Source of the DNA: Acidobacteriota bacterium
Lineage (GTDB): Bacteria; Acidobacteriota; Blastocatellia; RBC074
Assembly (NCBI GenBank): GCA_018268995.1
Contig: JAFDVL010000039.1
Coordinates: 124,001 to 188,000, forward strand
DNA length: 64,000 nucleotides
Reading direction: 5' to 3'
Shown here: positions 17,886 through 25,877 of the stretch, in pieces
Position numbering within the stretch: position 1 is the stretch's first letter
How the letters are laid out: every line of letters starts with the position of its first letter
Program-made: the position numbers and the translations under genes
The notes under the pieces: model-generated
The model's input: only the letters and a program-made list of their open reading frames with translations
Databases searched by the model: none
Told to the model about the DNA's origin: nothing

Positions 17886-18791
17886 TTACCCTATGAAGTC
17901 CAGCAAGGAACGACGACCGAATTGCGAAGCCGCCTGTAGGATGGCATTCAGCGCCGTATCGGATTCTTTCAAGGCGATAGCAGCCTCGGCCACATCTACC
18001 GTTTCGATGCGCTGCGCTGATTCTTCGATTGAGAGGTTGTATTGACTTAACCGCGCGCTGATTTCATCGGCATGATTCAGCCGTTCGCCCAATTTGGTGC
18101 GCGCCTGATTCGACAGTTCTGAAAATCCTTTTAGCCGATCTACCGTGCCCAAAATCGTCGCGTGATCGGTGGCCCAGGTGCCAGTGCCACGAATTGCTGT
18201 GGCTGCTGTTTTGAGTGCATCAATCAAAGTACCTGTGCCATCATCCAAAAACGATTCGGCAGTCACGCCCGTCGCGATCAACGTGCCTTCCGGCTCAACC
18301 TGTATCGTGGTTTCTGTTGTAGGGGTGGCAGCCGGAACGCCATTGGCATCATAAGGCGGGGCGTCCAGACGCGTTCCACCAAAAACATAGGCATCACCAC
18401 TTTTTGTATTTGCCAATTGCTGAACCCGACTAATAATGCCTTCCAGCTCAATCGCAATCGGCACTCTGGCTTCGAGCACGACCGGATCAGTCGCAGCCCG
18501 TGTCATCAAGGCGCGGGCATCATCCAGCAACTGCTGGTACGAGTCCAACACGTTATCGCCCACTTGAAGCGTTTCTCTGGTCACGTCCACATTGCGCGAA
18601 AACTGCGCCAGTTCCGTTTGTTTGGTACGCAGTCGAAGCACATCGCCCGCGCCAACCGGATCATCGGAAGGGCGATTGATCCGCTTGCCACTGGCCAACT
18701 GTTCCTGCACTTTGGCAAAACGTTGGCGGCTGGTGGCAATTTGCGATGTGAGGCGCGCGTTTGTAGCAGAATCGGTAACACGAAAAGGCAT
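17886..18791 (-). CDS. flgL: Flagellar hook-filament junction protein FlgL
   Basis: 301 residues. FlgL joins hook and filament and resembles flagellin at both ends: N-terminal FAKVQEQLASGKRINRPSDD, then LRLRTKQTELAQFSRNVD, and the C-terminal helix with DVAEAAIALKESDTALNAIL. The central part is shorter than in many FlgL. It follows flgK (gap 68 bases). The gap contains GCCGATCA on the - strand (18822-18829), a weak sigma-28-like -10 without a good -35. Confidence 0.93.
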   Translation of the reverse strand: MPFRVTDSATNARLTSQIATSRQRFAKVQEQLASGKRINRPSDDPVGAGDVLRLRTKQTELAQFSRNVDVTRETLQVGDNVLDSYQQLLDDARALMTRAATDPVVLEARVPIAIELEGIISRVQQLANTKSGDAYVFGGTRLDAPPYDANGVPAATPTTETTIQVEPEGTLIATGVTAESFLDDGTGTLIDALKTAATAIRGTGTWATDHATILGTVDRLKGFSELSNQARTKLGERLNHADEISARLSQYNLSIEESAQRIETVDVAEAAIALKESDTALNAILQAASQFGRRSLLDFIG

Positions 18792-18859
18792 AATTAAACT
18801 TTAGTCTTGCCAGGGCGCTGTTGATCGGCAATCTGAAATTTCAAATTTCAAATCCTAAG

Positions 18860-20251
18860 TTACTGTCCAAGTTGCAAAATCGTTTGCGTCATTTCGTCCG
18901 CCACTTTTAGAAAACGGGCAGCGGCTTCATACGCCTTCTGGTACTGCAACAAGTTGATAGCTTCTTCATCCAGCGAAACGCCCGAAATTGAATCGCGTTG
19001 CGCTTGTGTTTGCGCCAGAATCGCGCTTTGGGTGGTCAATTCGTCTTCGGCAGTCTTTACCGCCTGTCCAGCTTCGGCCACGATGGAGCCGTAGATGTCA
19101 GTGAAAGAACCCGTTCGGGTGCCAGCCACAGACGTCTTATCGCTTAACAAATTTGCGATGCTGCGCGCCACACTACCATCACCGCCTCCGGCTCCACTGG
19201 CTGTTGCAACCACCTGACGTGAATCGGCGTTGAGTGCAGCAGAAACGTCAAAGGTTTCGGCTGTGATCGCGCCGCCATTTGATGACACAAAAAATGCTCC
19301 GCCTGCATTGTTATCGAGATCAACGCCTGCGGCGTGCAGCGTATTGACGCGCCCGGCAACGGAACTGGCCAAATCGTCCAAAGATTGAAGGTAGCCGCTA
19401 ATGTCGTTAACGGCATCTTGAATGCCACGTAATTTGCCGTCGTTGATGGTCGTCGCCTGACCATCTAACTTGATGGTAGCCAAACCATCTGGCGGCGTAT
19501 CTTCTGCTGTCAGCGTCGCGGCTTGATCGCCGTACACCAACGCCTGTCCATTGCCTAAGGTCACGGTGACCGTATTGTCATCATTGGTAGTCGTGCGGGC
19601 ACCGGTTAATTCGGCGATTTGTTGCAAGGCCACAGCGCGCTGGTCTACCAGATCAGCCGCATTGGCTCCGCTATTTTCAGTCAGTCGAATCTTTCGATTG
19701 AGTTCAGCAATCTTGATGGAAAGCTCGTTCGTGTTATTAAGTTCTGCCCGCAGATTCTGATCGGCATCGTTGCGGATTTCGACCAGGCGGTCACGCGTGC
19801 TATGAAAAGCAGATGCCAGGACATTGCCGCGCTCGACTACCGATGTGCGAAGCGCAGTTGAAGCGGGGTTCGCCTCTAAATCGCGAAACGCGCCAAAGAA
19901 ACTTTTGACAGCAGCATTGATTCCGCCCGATCCGTCCAGCTCATTGAAAGCCGTTTCGACTGGTGTCAACGTGTCGCGTTGTGCGCTCAAACGCCCATTG
20001 ATTGCTGTTTCAGTTTGCAATCGCGTGGCAATAAATTGGTCGCGGATGGATTTGACACCGTCCACGTTCACGCCAGTTCCGACCAAACGCCCATTGGCAG
20101 GATCGTGGTGCGCGGCTGAAAGTTGTACCGTCTGACGCGAATAGCCCGGCGTGTTGACGTTAGCAATGTTATTGCTGGTAACAGATACGCCCAGTTGACC
20201 GGCACGTAAGGCCCGCCGCCCGATTTCAAAAACCGAAAAATTTACACCCAT
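18860..20251 (-). CDS. flgK: Flagellar hook-associated protein FlgK
   Basis: 463 residues. FlgK is the first junction protein at the hook tip. N-terminal RALRAGQLGVSVTSNNIANV, then NTPGYSRQTVQL, are diagnostic. The C-terminus has SGVSLDEEAINLLQYQKAYE and the helix up to MTQTILQLGQ. It overlaps the end of flgN by 10 bases, which fits FlgN being its chaperone. The ORF is complete and the central domain is compact. Confidence 0.96.
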   Translation of the reverse strand: MGVNFSVFEIGRRALRAGQLGVSVTSNNIANVNTPGYSRQTVQLSAAHHDPANGRLVGTGVNVDGVKSIRDQFIATRLQTETAINGRLSAQRDTLTPVETAFNELDGSGGINAAVKSFFGAFRDLEANPASTALRTSVVERGNVLASAFHSTRDRLVEIRNDADQNLRAELNNTNELSIKIAELNRKIRLTENSGANAADLVDQRAVALQQIAELTGARTTTNDDNTVTVTLGNGQALVYGDQAATLTAEDTPPDGLATIKLDGQATTINDGKLRGIQDAVNDISGYLQSLDDLASSVAGRVNTLHAAGVDLDNNAGGAFFVSSNGGAITAETFDVSAALNADSRQVVATASGAGGGDGSVARSIANLLSDKTSVAGTRTGSFTDIYGSIVAEAGQAVKTAEDELTTQSAILAQTQAQRDSISGVSLDEEAINLLQYQKAYEAAARFLKVADEMTQTILQLGQ

Positions 20252-20697
20252 GCTTTCCCTTCTCCTCGCCGCGTGTAGGGCGCGCGATATGTGGTGGGTT
20301 GAATTCCGAAAAGCTCAATTGAGACTGAAGCAAAAATCGTCCCATTAATTGCCAAGGCAGCCGCCCGGCCATAGCTGCGCTGGTACTTGCCCGCAGCTTC
20401 CTGTAAGGCGCTGGACGCTTTACTAAAAGCTTCGCGCGTGCCCGCAGTGATGGCAGCCTGATTTGGCGTGGATGCGCGCATATCTGCAAACGCAGTGAGC
20501 TTGAACATCAAACGCAATAATCTGGCACGCATGTCCAACAATTCGCTTTCTCCAGCGCGCACGATTGAAGCGACGGATTCAGGATTACTTTGGGCTAGTG
20601 CAGTTGTGAGTTGCGTGGTCACAGAATCAAGGCGACGATACGCATCGGTTTGTTCGTGCATCAATTCCATTGCCTGAAGAATCATTTCTTCACCCAT
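20242..20697 (-). CDS. flgN: FlgN-like flagellar export chaperone
   Basis: 151 residues, mostly helical and heptad-rich in the first 110. FlgN binds FlgK and FlgL before export. Sequence similarity in this family is weak. The call rests on size, helical content (QTDAYRRLDSVTTQLTTALA) and position between flgM and flgK, with overlap into flgK. GCAGGAGGAATTGA is a very strong ribosome site ahead of the ATG. The C-terminal 30 residues look unrelated to FlgN. Confidence 0.72.
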   Translation of the reverse strand: MGEEMILQAMELMHEQTDAYRRLDSVTTQLTTALAQSNPESVASIVRAGESELLDMRARLLRLMFKLTAFADMRASTPNQAAITAGTREAFSKASSALQEAAGKYQRSYGRAAALAINGTIFASVSIELFGIQPTTYRAPYTRRGEGKAWV

Positions 20698-20745
20698 TCA
20701 ATTCCTCCTGCAAGCCAGCCCAAAGGGATGACCAAGTTAAGTACC

Positions 20746-21063
20746 TTATTCAATCTTGAACAGCGCATCCGCGATAGTCGTAGCATCGGGATTATAAGAA
20801 CCCGCCTGAATGCGTGAGCGGAGTTGCTCGACGCGCTCCGTTCTCACTTCCGGCAATTGTCCGACGCGTTCCACCAGACTACGGATCGTGGTGGCACGGT
20901 CTGACACTTTGATGACATCTTTAATGCCTTCCTGCGCGGCGGGAGAAGAAACGGATTCTGGATGTGCAACCGCAGGGTGGTCGGGTTCGCGTCCCACCTC
21001 CGGTCGCAATGTTGTTCGCACCAATTCAATGTCATTGTTTGCATTGACTTTAATTGAGTTCAT
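20746..21063 (-). CDS. flgM: Anti-sigma-28 factor FlgM
   Basis: 105 residues. FlgM holds FliA inactive until it is exported through the finished hook. The C-terminal sigma-binding helices are recognisable (VRTERVEQLRSRIQAGSYNP, then IADALFKIE). The N-terminal half is polar and probably disordered, as expected for an exported unfolded protein. AAAGGAGG lies 8 bases before the ATG. A sigma-28-type promoter sits about 55-80 bases upstream inside the end of the preceding gene, which would give FliA-dependent feedback. Confidence 0.92.
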   Translation of the reverse strand: MNSIKVNANNDIELVRTTLRPEVGREPDHPAVAHPESVSSPAAQEGIKDVIKVSDRATTIRSLVERVGQLPEVRTERVEQLRSRIQAGSYNPDATTIADALFKIE

Positions 21064-21116
21064 TGATTTGCCTCCTTTCAGACTCAGCTACATTATGTAA
21101 TTGAGTATGTACCGTC

Positions 21117-21144
21117 TTATCGGTCAGGAAGCACGAAATCTTTA
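21117..21144 (-). promoter_or_regulatory. Sigma-28 (FliA)-type promoter of flgM and the late genes, inside the flgJ end
   Basis: On the - strand: TAAAGATT, whose TAAA is 21144-21141, then 16 bases, then ACCGATAA (21124-21117). The consensus is TAAAGTTT-N11-GCCGATAA. The -35 extension and -10 match closely, with spacing one base long. The -10 overlaps the stop codon of the FlgJ/M23 gene. It is well placed to drive flgM-flgN-flgK-flgL-fliW-csrA-motA2-motB2. Confidence 0.72.
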
Positions 21145-21950
21145 GCGAGAATTGTCAGGGGGTCTATGGGCTGTCCGTTTTCGCGGACTTCAAAATGTAA
21201 ATGCGGCCCTGTCGAACGTCCGGTTGAGCCAACAGTGGCGATAGTTTGGCCTGCTTCGACGCGATCTCCGACACTAACTTTCAATTGATCGGCGTGCCCA
21301 TACAACGTCTGTTTGCCATCCGCCTGTTCGATAATCACCGTATTGCCATAACCACCACGTCGTCCGGCAAACACGACTGTTCCGGTTGCTGCTGCCCCAA
21401 TCGGCGTGCCACGCGGCGCAGCAATGTCAACGCCGTGATGTTGGCGATGTCGGCCATTGATCGGGTCATTGCGCAACCCAAATTCAGAGGTGATGCGTCC
21501 CTGCAATGGCGACTTGAAGGCACCGGGCATTGCGATGAGTTCGCTAATCTCAGCCTGTATCACATCGCCAGGGGCCAGGGTATCAATGGACTCTTTCTTG
21601 ACAGCCTTGACTGCCTCCACCGCACGATCTAAGGCAGAAGGGATGGCATTTGTGGTCGAGGCCTTCTCGCGCAACTGGCGCATAATCGTGTCGGCCAAAC
21701 CGATGCCGCCATTGTCCGCCATGATTTTGGCAATCTGTTCGCTGAACATTTTCTTGTACATGTCAGAGCCAGTGCTGCTGAAAATATTGTCTTCACTCTC
21801 TTCTGACGAAGGGTTCAGCGCCGATGTGAGCTGTTGTAAAAACATTGCCTCGAATTGCTGGGCCGTTTGCCTCGCCGCAATTTCAGACAGCTCAGTTTGA
21901 TTATTTGTCACTGCGCCCGCGAGAGGCGATTCAATGCGTGCAAAATTCAT
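21117..21950 (-). CDS. flgJ: FlgJ-type rod-binding protein fused to an M23 (LytM) peptidase domain
   Basis: 277 residues in two domains. Residues about 20-95 form the rod-binding domain (AAQQFEAMFLQQLTSAL-type sequence ending IGLADTIMRQLRE). A linker follows. Residues about 148-265 are a complete zinc M23 endopeptidase: ITSEFGLRNDP, H171xxxD175 in HHGVD, H219, and HLH at 250-252 in TGPHLHFEV. Known two-domain FlgJ of beta- and gammaproteobacteria carry a glucosaminidase instead, so the likely role is cutting peptide crosslinks to let the rod through the wall. No signal peptide; export would be by the flagellar route. Located between flgI and flgM. Confidence 0.92.
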   Translation of the reverse strand: MNFARIESPLAGAVTNNQTELSEIAARQTAQQFEAMFLQQLTSALNPSSEESEDNIFSSTGSDMYKKMFSEQIAKIMADNGGIGLADTIMRQLREKASTTNAIPSALDRAVEAVKAVKKESIDTLAPGDVIQAEISELIAMPGAFKSPLQGRITSEFGLRNDPINGRHRQHHGVDIAAPRGTPIGAAATGTVVFAGRRGGYGNTVIIEQADGKQTLYGHADQLKVSVGDRVEAGQTIATVGSTGRSTGPHLHFEVRENGQPIDPLTILAKDFVLPDR

Positions 21951-21971
21951 AGGTGAGGTATGTTTATTTGT

Positions 21972-23108
21972 TTACTGCAATTCCAAATCAGCGGCGAGCG
22001 CTCCGGCAGACTTGATTGCCTGCAAAATGCTGATGATGTCGCGGGCGGTTGCACCAATGGCGCGCAATCCGCGCACGACTTCTTCCACCGTCGCGCCATC
22101 CGGCATGATCAGGGATTCGGGTTTCTTTTCTTTCACATCCACCGAAACGCGCGGCGTCACAGCCGTGTCACCCGTTTTTGAAAGGATGTTTGGTTGCGAC
22201 ACGTCATATTCAGTACCAATGCGAACCGTCACTCCGCCTTGCGAAATGGCGACGGAAGAAAGACGCACATTGCTGCCCATAATGATCGTGCCTGTGCGTT
22301 CATTGATGACAACCTTGGCCACCACATCCGTCTGTAGGCGCACGGTTTCCAACTCAGCAATAAAGCCGACATTGTCATCCAAATATTTGGGCGGGATTTG
22401 GACAGTGATATTGCGTCCGTCCAATGCACGAGCAGTGCTACTGCCAAACGATTCATTCACCGCCCGACTTAACCGCGACGCCGTCGTGAAATCGTCATTG
22501 CGCAAAACCAGTGTAATTGCCCCATTTGCCGCTAAATCTGTGGCAACGGTGCGTTCGACCAACGCGCCATTTGGCACGCGCCCAACGGTTGGGTGATTGG
22601 TTTCGACAGAATTGCCTGCATCACCTGCCGAGATGCCGCCAATCGAAATCGGCCCCTGTGCAATCGCGTAAGTTTGTCCATCCACGCCTTTCAGCGGCGA
22701 AATAATCAAGGTGCCGCCTTGCAAAGATTTTGCATCGCCGATAGACGAAACCAGCACATCAATCTTTGAGCCTTGGCGGACAAAGGGCGGCAAAGTTGCC
22801 GTCACCAGCACAGTCGCAATGTTTTCCGGCTTCAAGCCATCTACGGATGTCGAAATGCCCATGCGTTGCAGCAGATTTTGTAGCGTCTGCCGCGCATACA
22901 GGTTTTGCTGTACCTTGTCACCCGTGCGATTTAAGCCAATTACCAGACCATAGCCAAGCAATTGGTTGCCGCGCACGCCTTCAATTTCCGCAATATCTTT
23001 AATGCGAACTGTCGGGCGTTCGCTGATCTTTTGTGCATGAGCAACGATTGAAAAACACGCGCTCAAAACGAACAAACTCAGCAGAGAAACATTTTTGATG
23101 CAATTCAT
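21972..23108 (-). CDS. flgI: Flagellar P-ring protein FlgI
   Basis: 378 residues. FlgI forms the periplasmic bushing around the rod at the peptidoglycan. Sec signal peptide (LLSLFVLSACFSIVAHAQ), then VRIKDIAEIEGVRGNQLLGY and GLVIGLNRTGDK, both diagnostic. Later blocks include VTATLPPFVRQGSKIDV and the C-terminal VVRGLRAIGATARDIISILQ. Lies between flgH and flgJ. The 111-base gap upstream contains an imperfect inverted repeat (23130-23212). Confidence 0.96.
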   Translation of the reverse strand: MNCIKNVSLLSLFVLSACFSIVAHAQKISERPTVRIKDIAEIEGVRGNQLLGYGLVIGLNRTGDKVQQNLYARQTLQNLLQRMGISTSVDGLKPENIATVLVTATLPPFVRQGSKIDVLVSSIGDAKSLQGGTLIISPLKGVDGQTYAIAQGPISIGGISAGDAGNSVETNHPTVGRVPNGALVERTVATDLAANGAITLVLRNDDFTTASRLSRAVNESFGSSTARALDGRNITVQIPPKYLDDNVGFIAELETVRLQTDVVAKVVINERTGTIIMGSNVRLSSVAISQGGVTVRIGTEYDVSQPNILSKTGDTAVTPRVSVDVKEKKPESLIMPDGATVEEVVRGLRAIGATARDIISILQAIKSAGALAADLELQ

Positions 23109-23129
23109 CTTGATGACTCTTCCTGCGTC

Positions 23130-23212
23130 GGACAGACAAGCTGCCTGTCTAATAATCCAAGTAAAAGAACCAATCCAGGAACTTAATTATTGGACAGGCA
23201 GTTTGCCTATCC
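23130..23212. repeat. Imperfect inverted repeat, REP-like, between flgH and flgI
   Basis: Arms 23130-23162 and 23181-23212 are about 80 percent complementary and both contain a GACAGGCAGCTTGCCTGTC-like core that is nearly palindromic on its own. It lies in the untranslated gap inside the - flagellar operon, so it would be transcribed as a stable hairpin. Unlike the repeat around 34.8 kb in sequence. Confidence 0.7.
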
Positions 23213-23219
23213 TACATTT

Positions 23220-24002
23220 TTAGAATGGCGCGACCTTTTCAAAGAATCGGAATAACCAACCAGGCGCGTTATCTGCGGAAGCAACGCCTTTTCCGTTTAG
23301 CTCGACGCGCAAATCGCCTACCGCTGTAGTTGGAACTACATTGTCTGACGTGAGATCACGCTGGCGCACGATGCCGGAAAGCAGCATTTTTTCAGTCTCC
23401 TGATTGATCTTGACGCTTTTCAAGGCTTGAATGCGCAAGTCACCATTTGGCAAAATCTCAATTACCCGCGCGGCAATGCGCGAACGTAAATCGGTGGTGC
23501 GTGTCGTGTTACCTTTGCCTTCAAATTTGCGATTGCCAAGCGCGCCCACAGCTCCGGCCACAACGGCAGCCCCAGGCGCAGGCAACGCACCTGCTGCCGT
23601 GACAAGACCGCCCAGCGTGCCGGAATCGCGCTCCCGTTTTGCGCCCGAAGAAACGCTCGCCGTGCTGCCTTCGATCACATCAACAAACACCAGATCGCCA
23701 ACACGCCGCGCCCGAAAATCGCTGAGTAATTCTGTTTGCGCATCAGCCGTGAAGAGCGAACCATTAGCCGGACGCGCCTGAATTTTGGCAATCATTGCTT
23801 CGTCAGTTTGCGTTTGCACGTACTGCGGTACGGTTTCCTCTTCTCTGCGCGGCTCTTTTTTCGTTTTCTTTTTGTCTTCGCGCGATTTTTCAGCCTTATT
23901 TTTCGTCCAGGGAAAACGCATTTGTGCGGCTGTGGGAGAAACTGTGGAGAAAATCCCGATCAAGATAAATCCAACAAAACGCTGGTTCCTTTTTATGCTC
24001 AT
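23220..24002 (-). CDS. flgH: Flagellar L-ring protein FlgH (no lipobox)
   Basis: 260 residues. FlgH forms the outer-membrane bushing. N-terminal signal peptide (FVGFILIGIFSTVSPTAAQ) is followed by a strongly charged Lys/Glu stretch, then the FlgH core: GSLFTADAQTELLSDFRARR, VGDLVFVDVIEGSTASVSS, and the C-terminal VVPTTAVGDLRVELNGKG. Classical FlgH is a lipoprotein; here the protein has no cysteine at all, so it cannot be lipid-anchored by the usual route. Gap of 11 bases to flgA. Confidence 0.94.
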   Translation of the reverse strand: MSIKRNQRFVGFILIGIFSTVSPTAAQMRFPWTKNKAEKSREDKKKTKKEPRREEETVPQYVQTQTDEAMIAKIQARPANGSLFTADAQTELLSDFRARRVGDLVFVDVIEGSTASVSSGAKRERDSGTLGGLVTAAGALPAPGAAVVAGAVGALGNRKFEGKGNTTRTTDLRSRIAARVIEILPNGDLRIQALKSVKINQETEKMLLSGIVRQRDLTSDNVVPTTAVGDLRVELNGKGVASADNAPGWLFRFFEKVAPF

Positions 24003-24013
24003 AACAATTCCTT

Positions 24014-25006
24014 TTAGAAGCGAACGCGCACAATGCCTTCATCCGTCACGATGGCTTGCAGCAGTGTGCCCGATTGCAGGTTTTTCACCTGAATGCGATC
24101 TCCGATCCGGCCTGCCGCACGCGCCTCACCATTGACTACAATTTGCAGCGGCCCGGATTGCCCGATGATGCGTACCTGATCGCCCGGACGGACGATAATT
24201 TCTGAACTGATGGCCTCAGTCGTAATCGCATCGCCACGCGCGAAATCATGACGCACAGCCATTCCGCGCAACCGCTCCGCCTCAGTGACATAATTGTTCA
24301 GGGGGCGTTCCAGTCGTTTAATTTCCGGCTTGAAATGTTCGGGCCGTAGGCGTGTATTGGCGGCGATTTCGCGTGCGGCAACGAAGACCGACGCAAAGGC
24401 TTCCACCTGTGCTGTGGCGTTGAATCGCTTGACGACGCGCCCTTCCTGCCACAACTCTACAAACACAGTAAAAGGCAAAAACACATCGCGCGCATTGCTG
24501 ACCGTCGCACGGATTTCGATTTTGCCGGAAGGCGCTTCGATCAGCGGAGGTAAATCCAGGTGCGATAAACGTGCTGTCGCGCCGGAAGCGTTGAGATCGG
24601 TTAGGGCGACACGTTCGATTTCCTCACGCACCAAAGCGGGATCAATGGTTTGTGCCGCGCGCCTGACCAACGCCACAGCAGGCGATGACAGTTGGAAAGT
24701 GCCTTCTGCAAAGCCTGCTGCGGTGATGGCCAGCGCAATTCGTTCACGCGGAAGTTCGCGCACACTGCCGACATTTGGCGCATACCCAAGCGAAACCGCG
24801 CGCAATCGTGCAGCAATTTCTGCATCGCTCGCACGCACCTCCGCCACATCGCCCAACACCAAGCGATCTTGTTGCGCGGTTGTTTCCGCCGCAACTTGCA
24901 CCACAGGTTGGTTGCTGCTGGTAACAACCTGTGGCCTTGCCTGACCGCTAAACGCAAAAGCAGCCAGCAAAAAACTAAGAACGATTGTGTAGCGATCAAT
25001 CCTCAT
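24014..25006 (-). CDS. flgA: Flagellar P-ring assembly chaperone FlgA
   Basis: 330 residues, longer than typical (about 220-240), with extra sequence before the SAF-type domain. Sec signal peptide (VLSFLLAAFAFSGQARPQ). The C-terminal chaperone part is clear: FVAAREIAANTRLRPEHFKP, VRHDFARGDAITTEAI, IIVRPGDQVRIIGQSGPLQI, RIQVKNLQSGTLLQAIVTDE. FlgA helps P-ring polymerisation in the periplasm. It overlaps flgG by 4 bases and is followed by flgH and flgI. Confidence 0.93.
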   Translation of the reverse strand: MRIDRYTIVLSFLLAAFAFSGQARPQVVTSSNQPVVQVAAETTAQQDRLVLGDVAEVRASDAEIAARLRAVSLGYAPNVGSVRELPRERIALAITAAGFAEGTFQLSSPAVALVRRAAQTIDPALVREEIERVALTDLNASGATARLSHLDLPPLIEAPSGKIEIRATVSNARDVFLPFTVFVELWQEGRVVKRFNATAQVEAFASVFVAAREIAANTRLRPEHFKPEIKRLERPLNNYVTEAERLRGMAVRHDFARGDAITTEAISSEIIVRPGDQVRIIGQSGPLQIVVNGEARAAGRIGDRIQVKNLQSGTLLQAIVTDEGIVRVRF

Positions 25007-25791
25007 GAAACTGCCTGATTGATTGTGCCGAGCATGCGGTCTGCCGCCGTGATGACTTTGGAGTTCGTTTCGTAGATGCGCTGCGCCGAAATCATATTGA
25101 CCAACTCTTCTACGACATTCACGTTCGAGCCTTCGATATAGCCTTGATTGACGCGGCCTACGCCTTGCGTGTCGGGCGCGGAAACTGTGGCTGGCCCTGA
25201 CGCAGCCGTTTCTTTGAAAAGATTGCGTCCCAAGGATTCCAATCCTGCCGGATTGGCAAACGTAGCCAATTGAAGCTGACCGACGTTTTGCGCATTTACC
25301 TGGCCTTGTGTTGTCACACTGACCGTACCGTCCGTTCCAACTGTGATGGAAGTGGCTTCGCGCGGGATGGTAATCGCAGGCTCCAACGTTTCGCCCGTCG
25401 CTGTGACCATCTGGCCCTGCGCATTCAGGTGAAATGAGCCTGCGCGTGTGTAAGCCAGATCGCCGTTGGTTTGTCGCACCTGAAAGAAGCCGCTGCCTTC
25501 GATCACAATGTCCAGCGGGTTTTGCGTCTGATGAAAATCACCTTGCAGAAAGATGCGCTCGCTGGAAATGACGCGCGCACCCAATCCAATTTGCAATCCC
25601 ACTGGCAATGTCGTCGAAGCGCTGGCAGCGGCTCCGGGCGCACGATGTGTTTGGTATAACAAATCCTGAAATTCCAGGCGTACCCGCTTGAACCCAATCG
25701 TTGAAGCGTTCGCCAGATTATTGGCAATGTTATCTACGTTCTGTTGCTGCACGCCCATGCCGGTCGCAGCCGTGTAAAGTGCTCGGTACAT
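25003..25791 (-). CDS. flgG: Flagellar distal rod protein FlgG
   Basis: 262 residues, the standard length. RALYTAATGMGVQQQNVDNI, NNLANASTIGFKRVRLEFQD and the C-terminal EGSNVNVVEELVNMISAQRI are close to the FlgG consensus. FlgG builds the rigid distal rod. AGGGG lies about 6 bases before the ATG. The 86-base gap to flgF contains a hairpin made of AACAGTTAA-type repeats. Confidence 0.97.
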   Translation of the reverse strand: MYRALYTAATGMGVQQQNVDNIANNLANASTIGFKRVRLEFQDLLYQTHRAPGAAASASTTLPVGLQIGLGARVISSERIFLQGDFHQTQNPLDIVIEGSGFFQVRQTNGDLAYTRAGSFHLNAQGQMVTATGETLEPAITIPREATSITVGTDGTVSVTTQGQVNAQNVGQLQLATFANPAGLESLGRNLFKETAASGPATVSAPDTQGVGRVNQGYIEGSNVNVVEELVNMISAQRIYETNSKVITAADRMLGTINQAVS

Positions 25792-25810
25792 AAAAACCCC
25801 TATTTTTAGT

Positions 25811-25872
25811 CAGTTAACAGTTAATAGTTAGCCGTTGGCACTTGTTCGCTATTAACTGTTGACTGTTAACTG
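25811..25872. repeat. Hairpin of AACAGTTAA-type repeats between flgF and flgG
   Basis: CAGTTAACAGTTAATAG (25811-25827) faces CTATTAACTGTTGACTGTTAACTG (25849-25872); the second arm has one extra 7-base unit. It lies in the transcribed gap upstream of flgG and could act as an mRNA stability or processing element. No T-run follows, so it is not a clear terminator. Confidence 0.7.
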
Positions 25873-25877
25873 TCAAC

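Noticed and set aside
18162..18797. 211-residue open frame on + across flgL
   Set aside because: It lies fully antisense to flgL, which has clear junction-protein motifs; composition is that of a shadow frame (many Arg, Cys, His, Ile) with no ribosome site.
18822..18829. Sigma-28 promoter before flgL (GCCGATCA)
   Set aside because: The -10 is fair but no TAAA-like -35 exists at 15 bases (GAAA at 16 only); kept as a remark in the flgL entry.
21934..22596. 220-residue open frame on + across flgI
   Set aside because: Antisense to flgI, Ser/Thr/Arg-rich shadow of a conserved gene.
24294..24944. 216-residue open frame on + across flgA
   Set aside because: Antisense to flgA; no recognised domain and no upstream signals.
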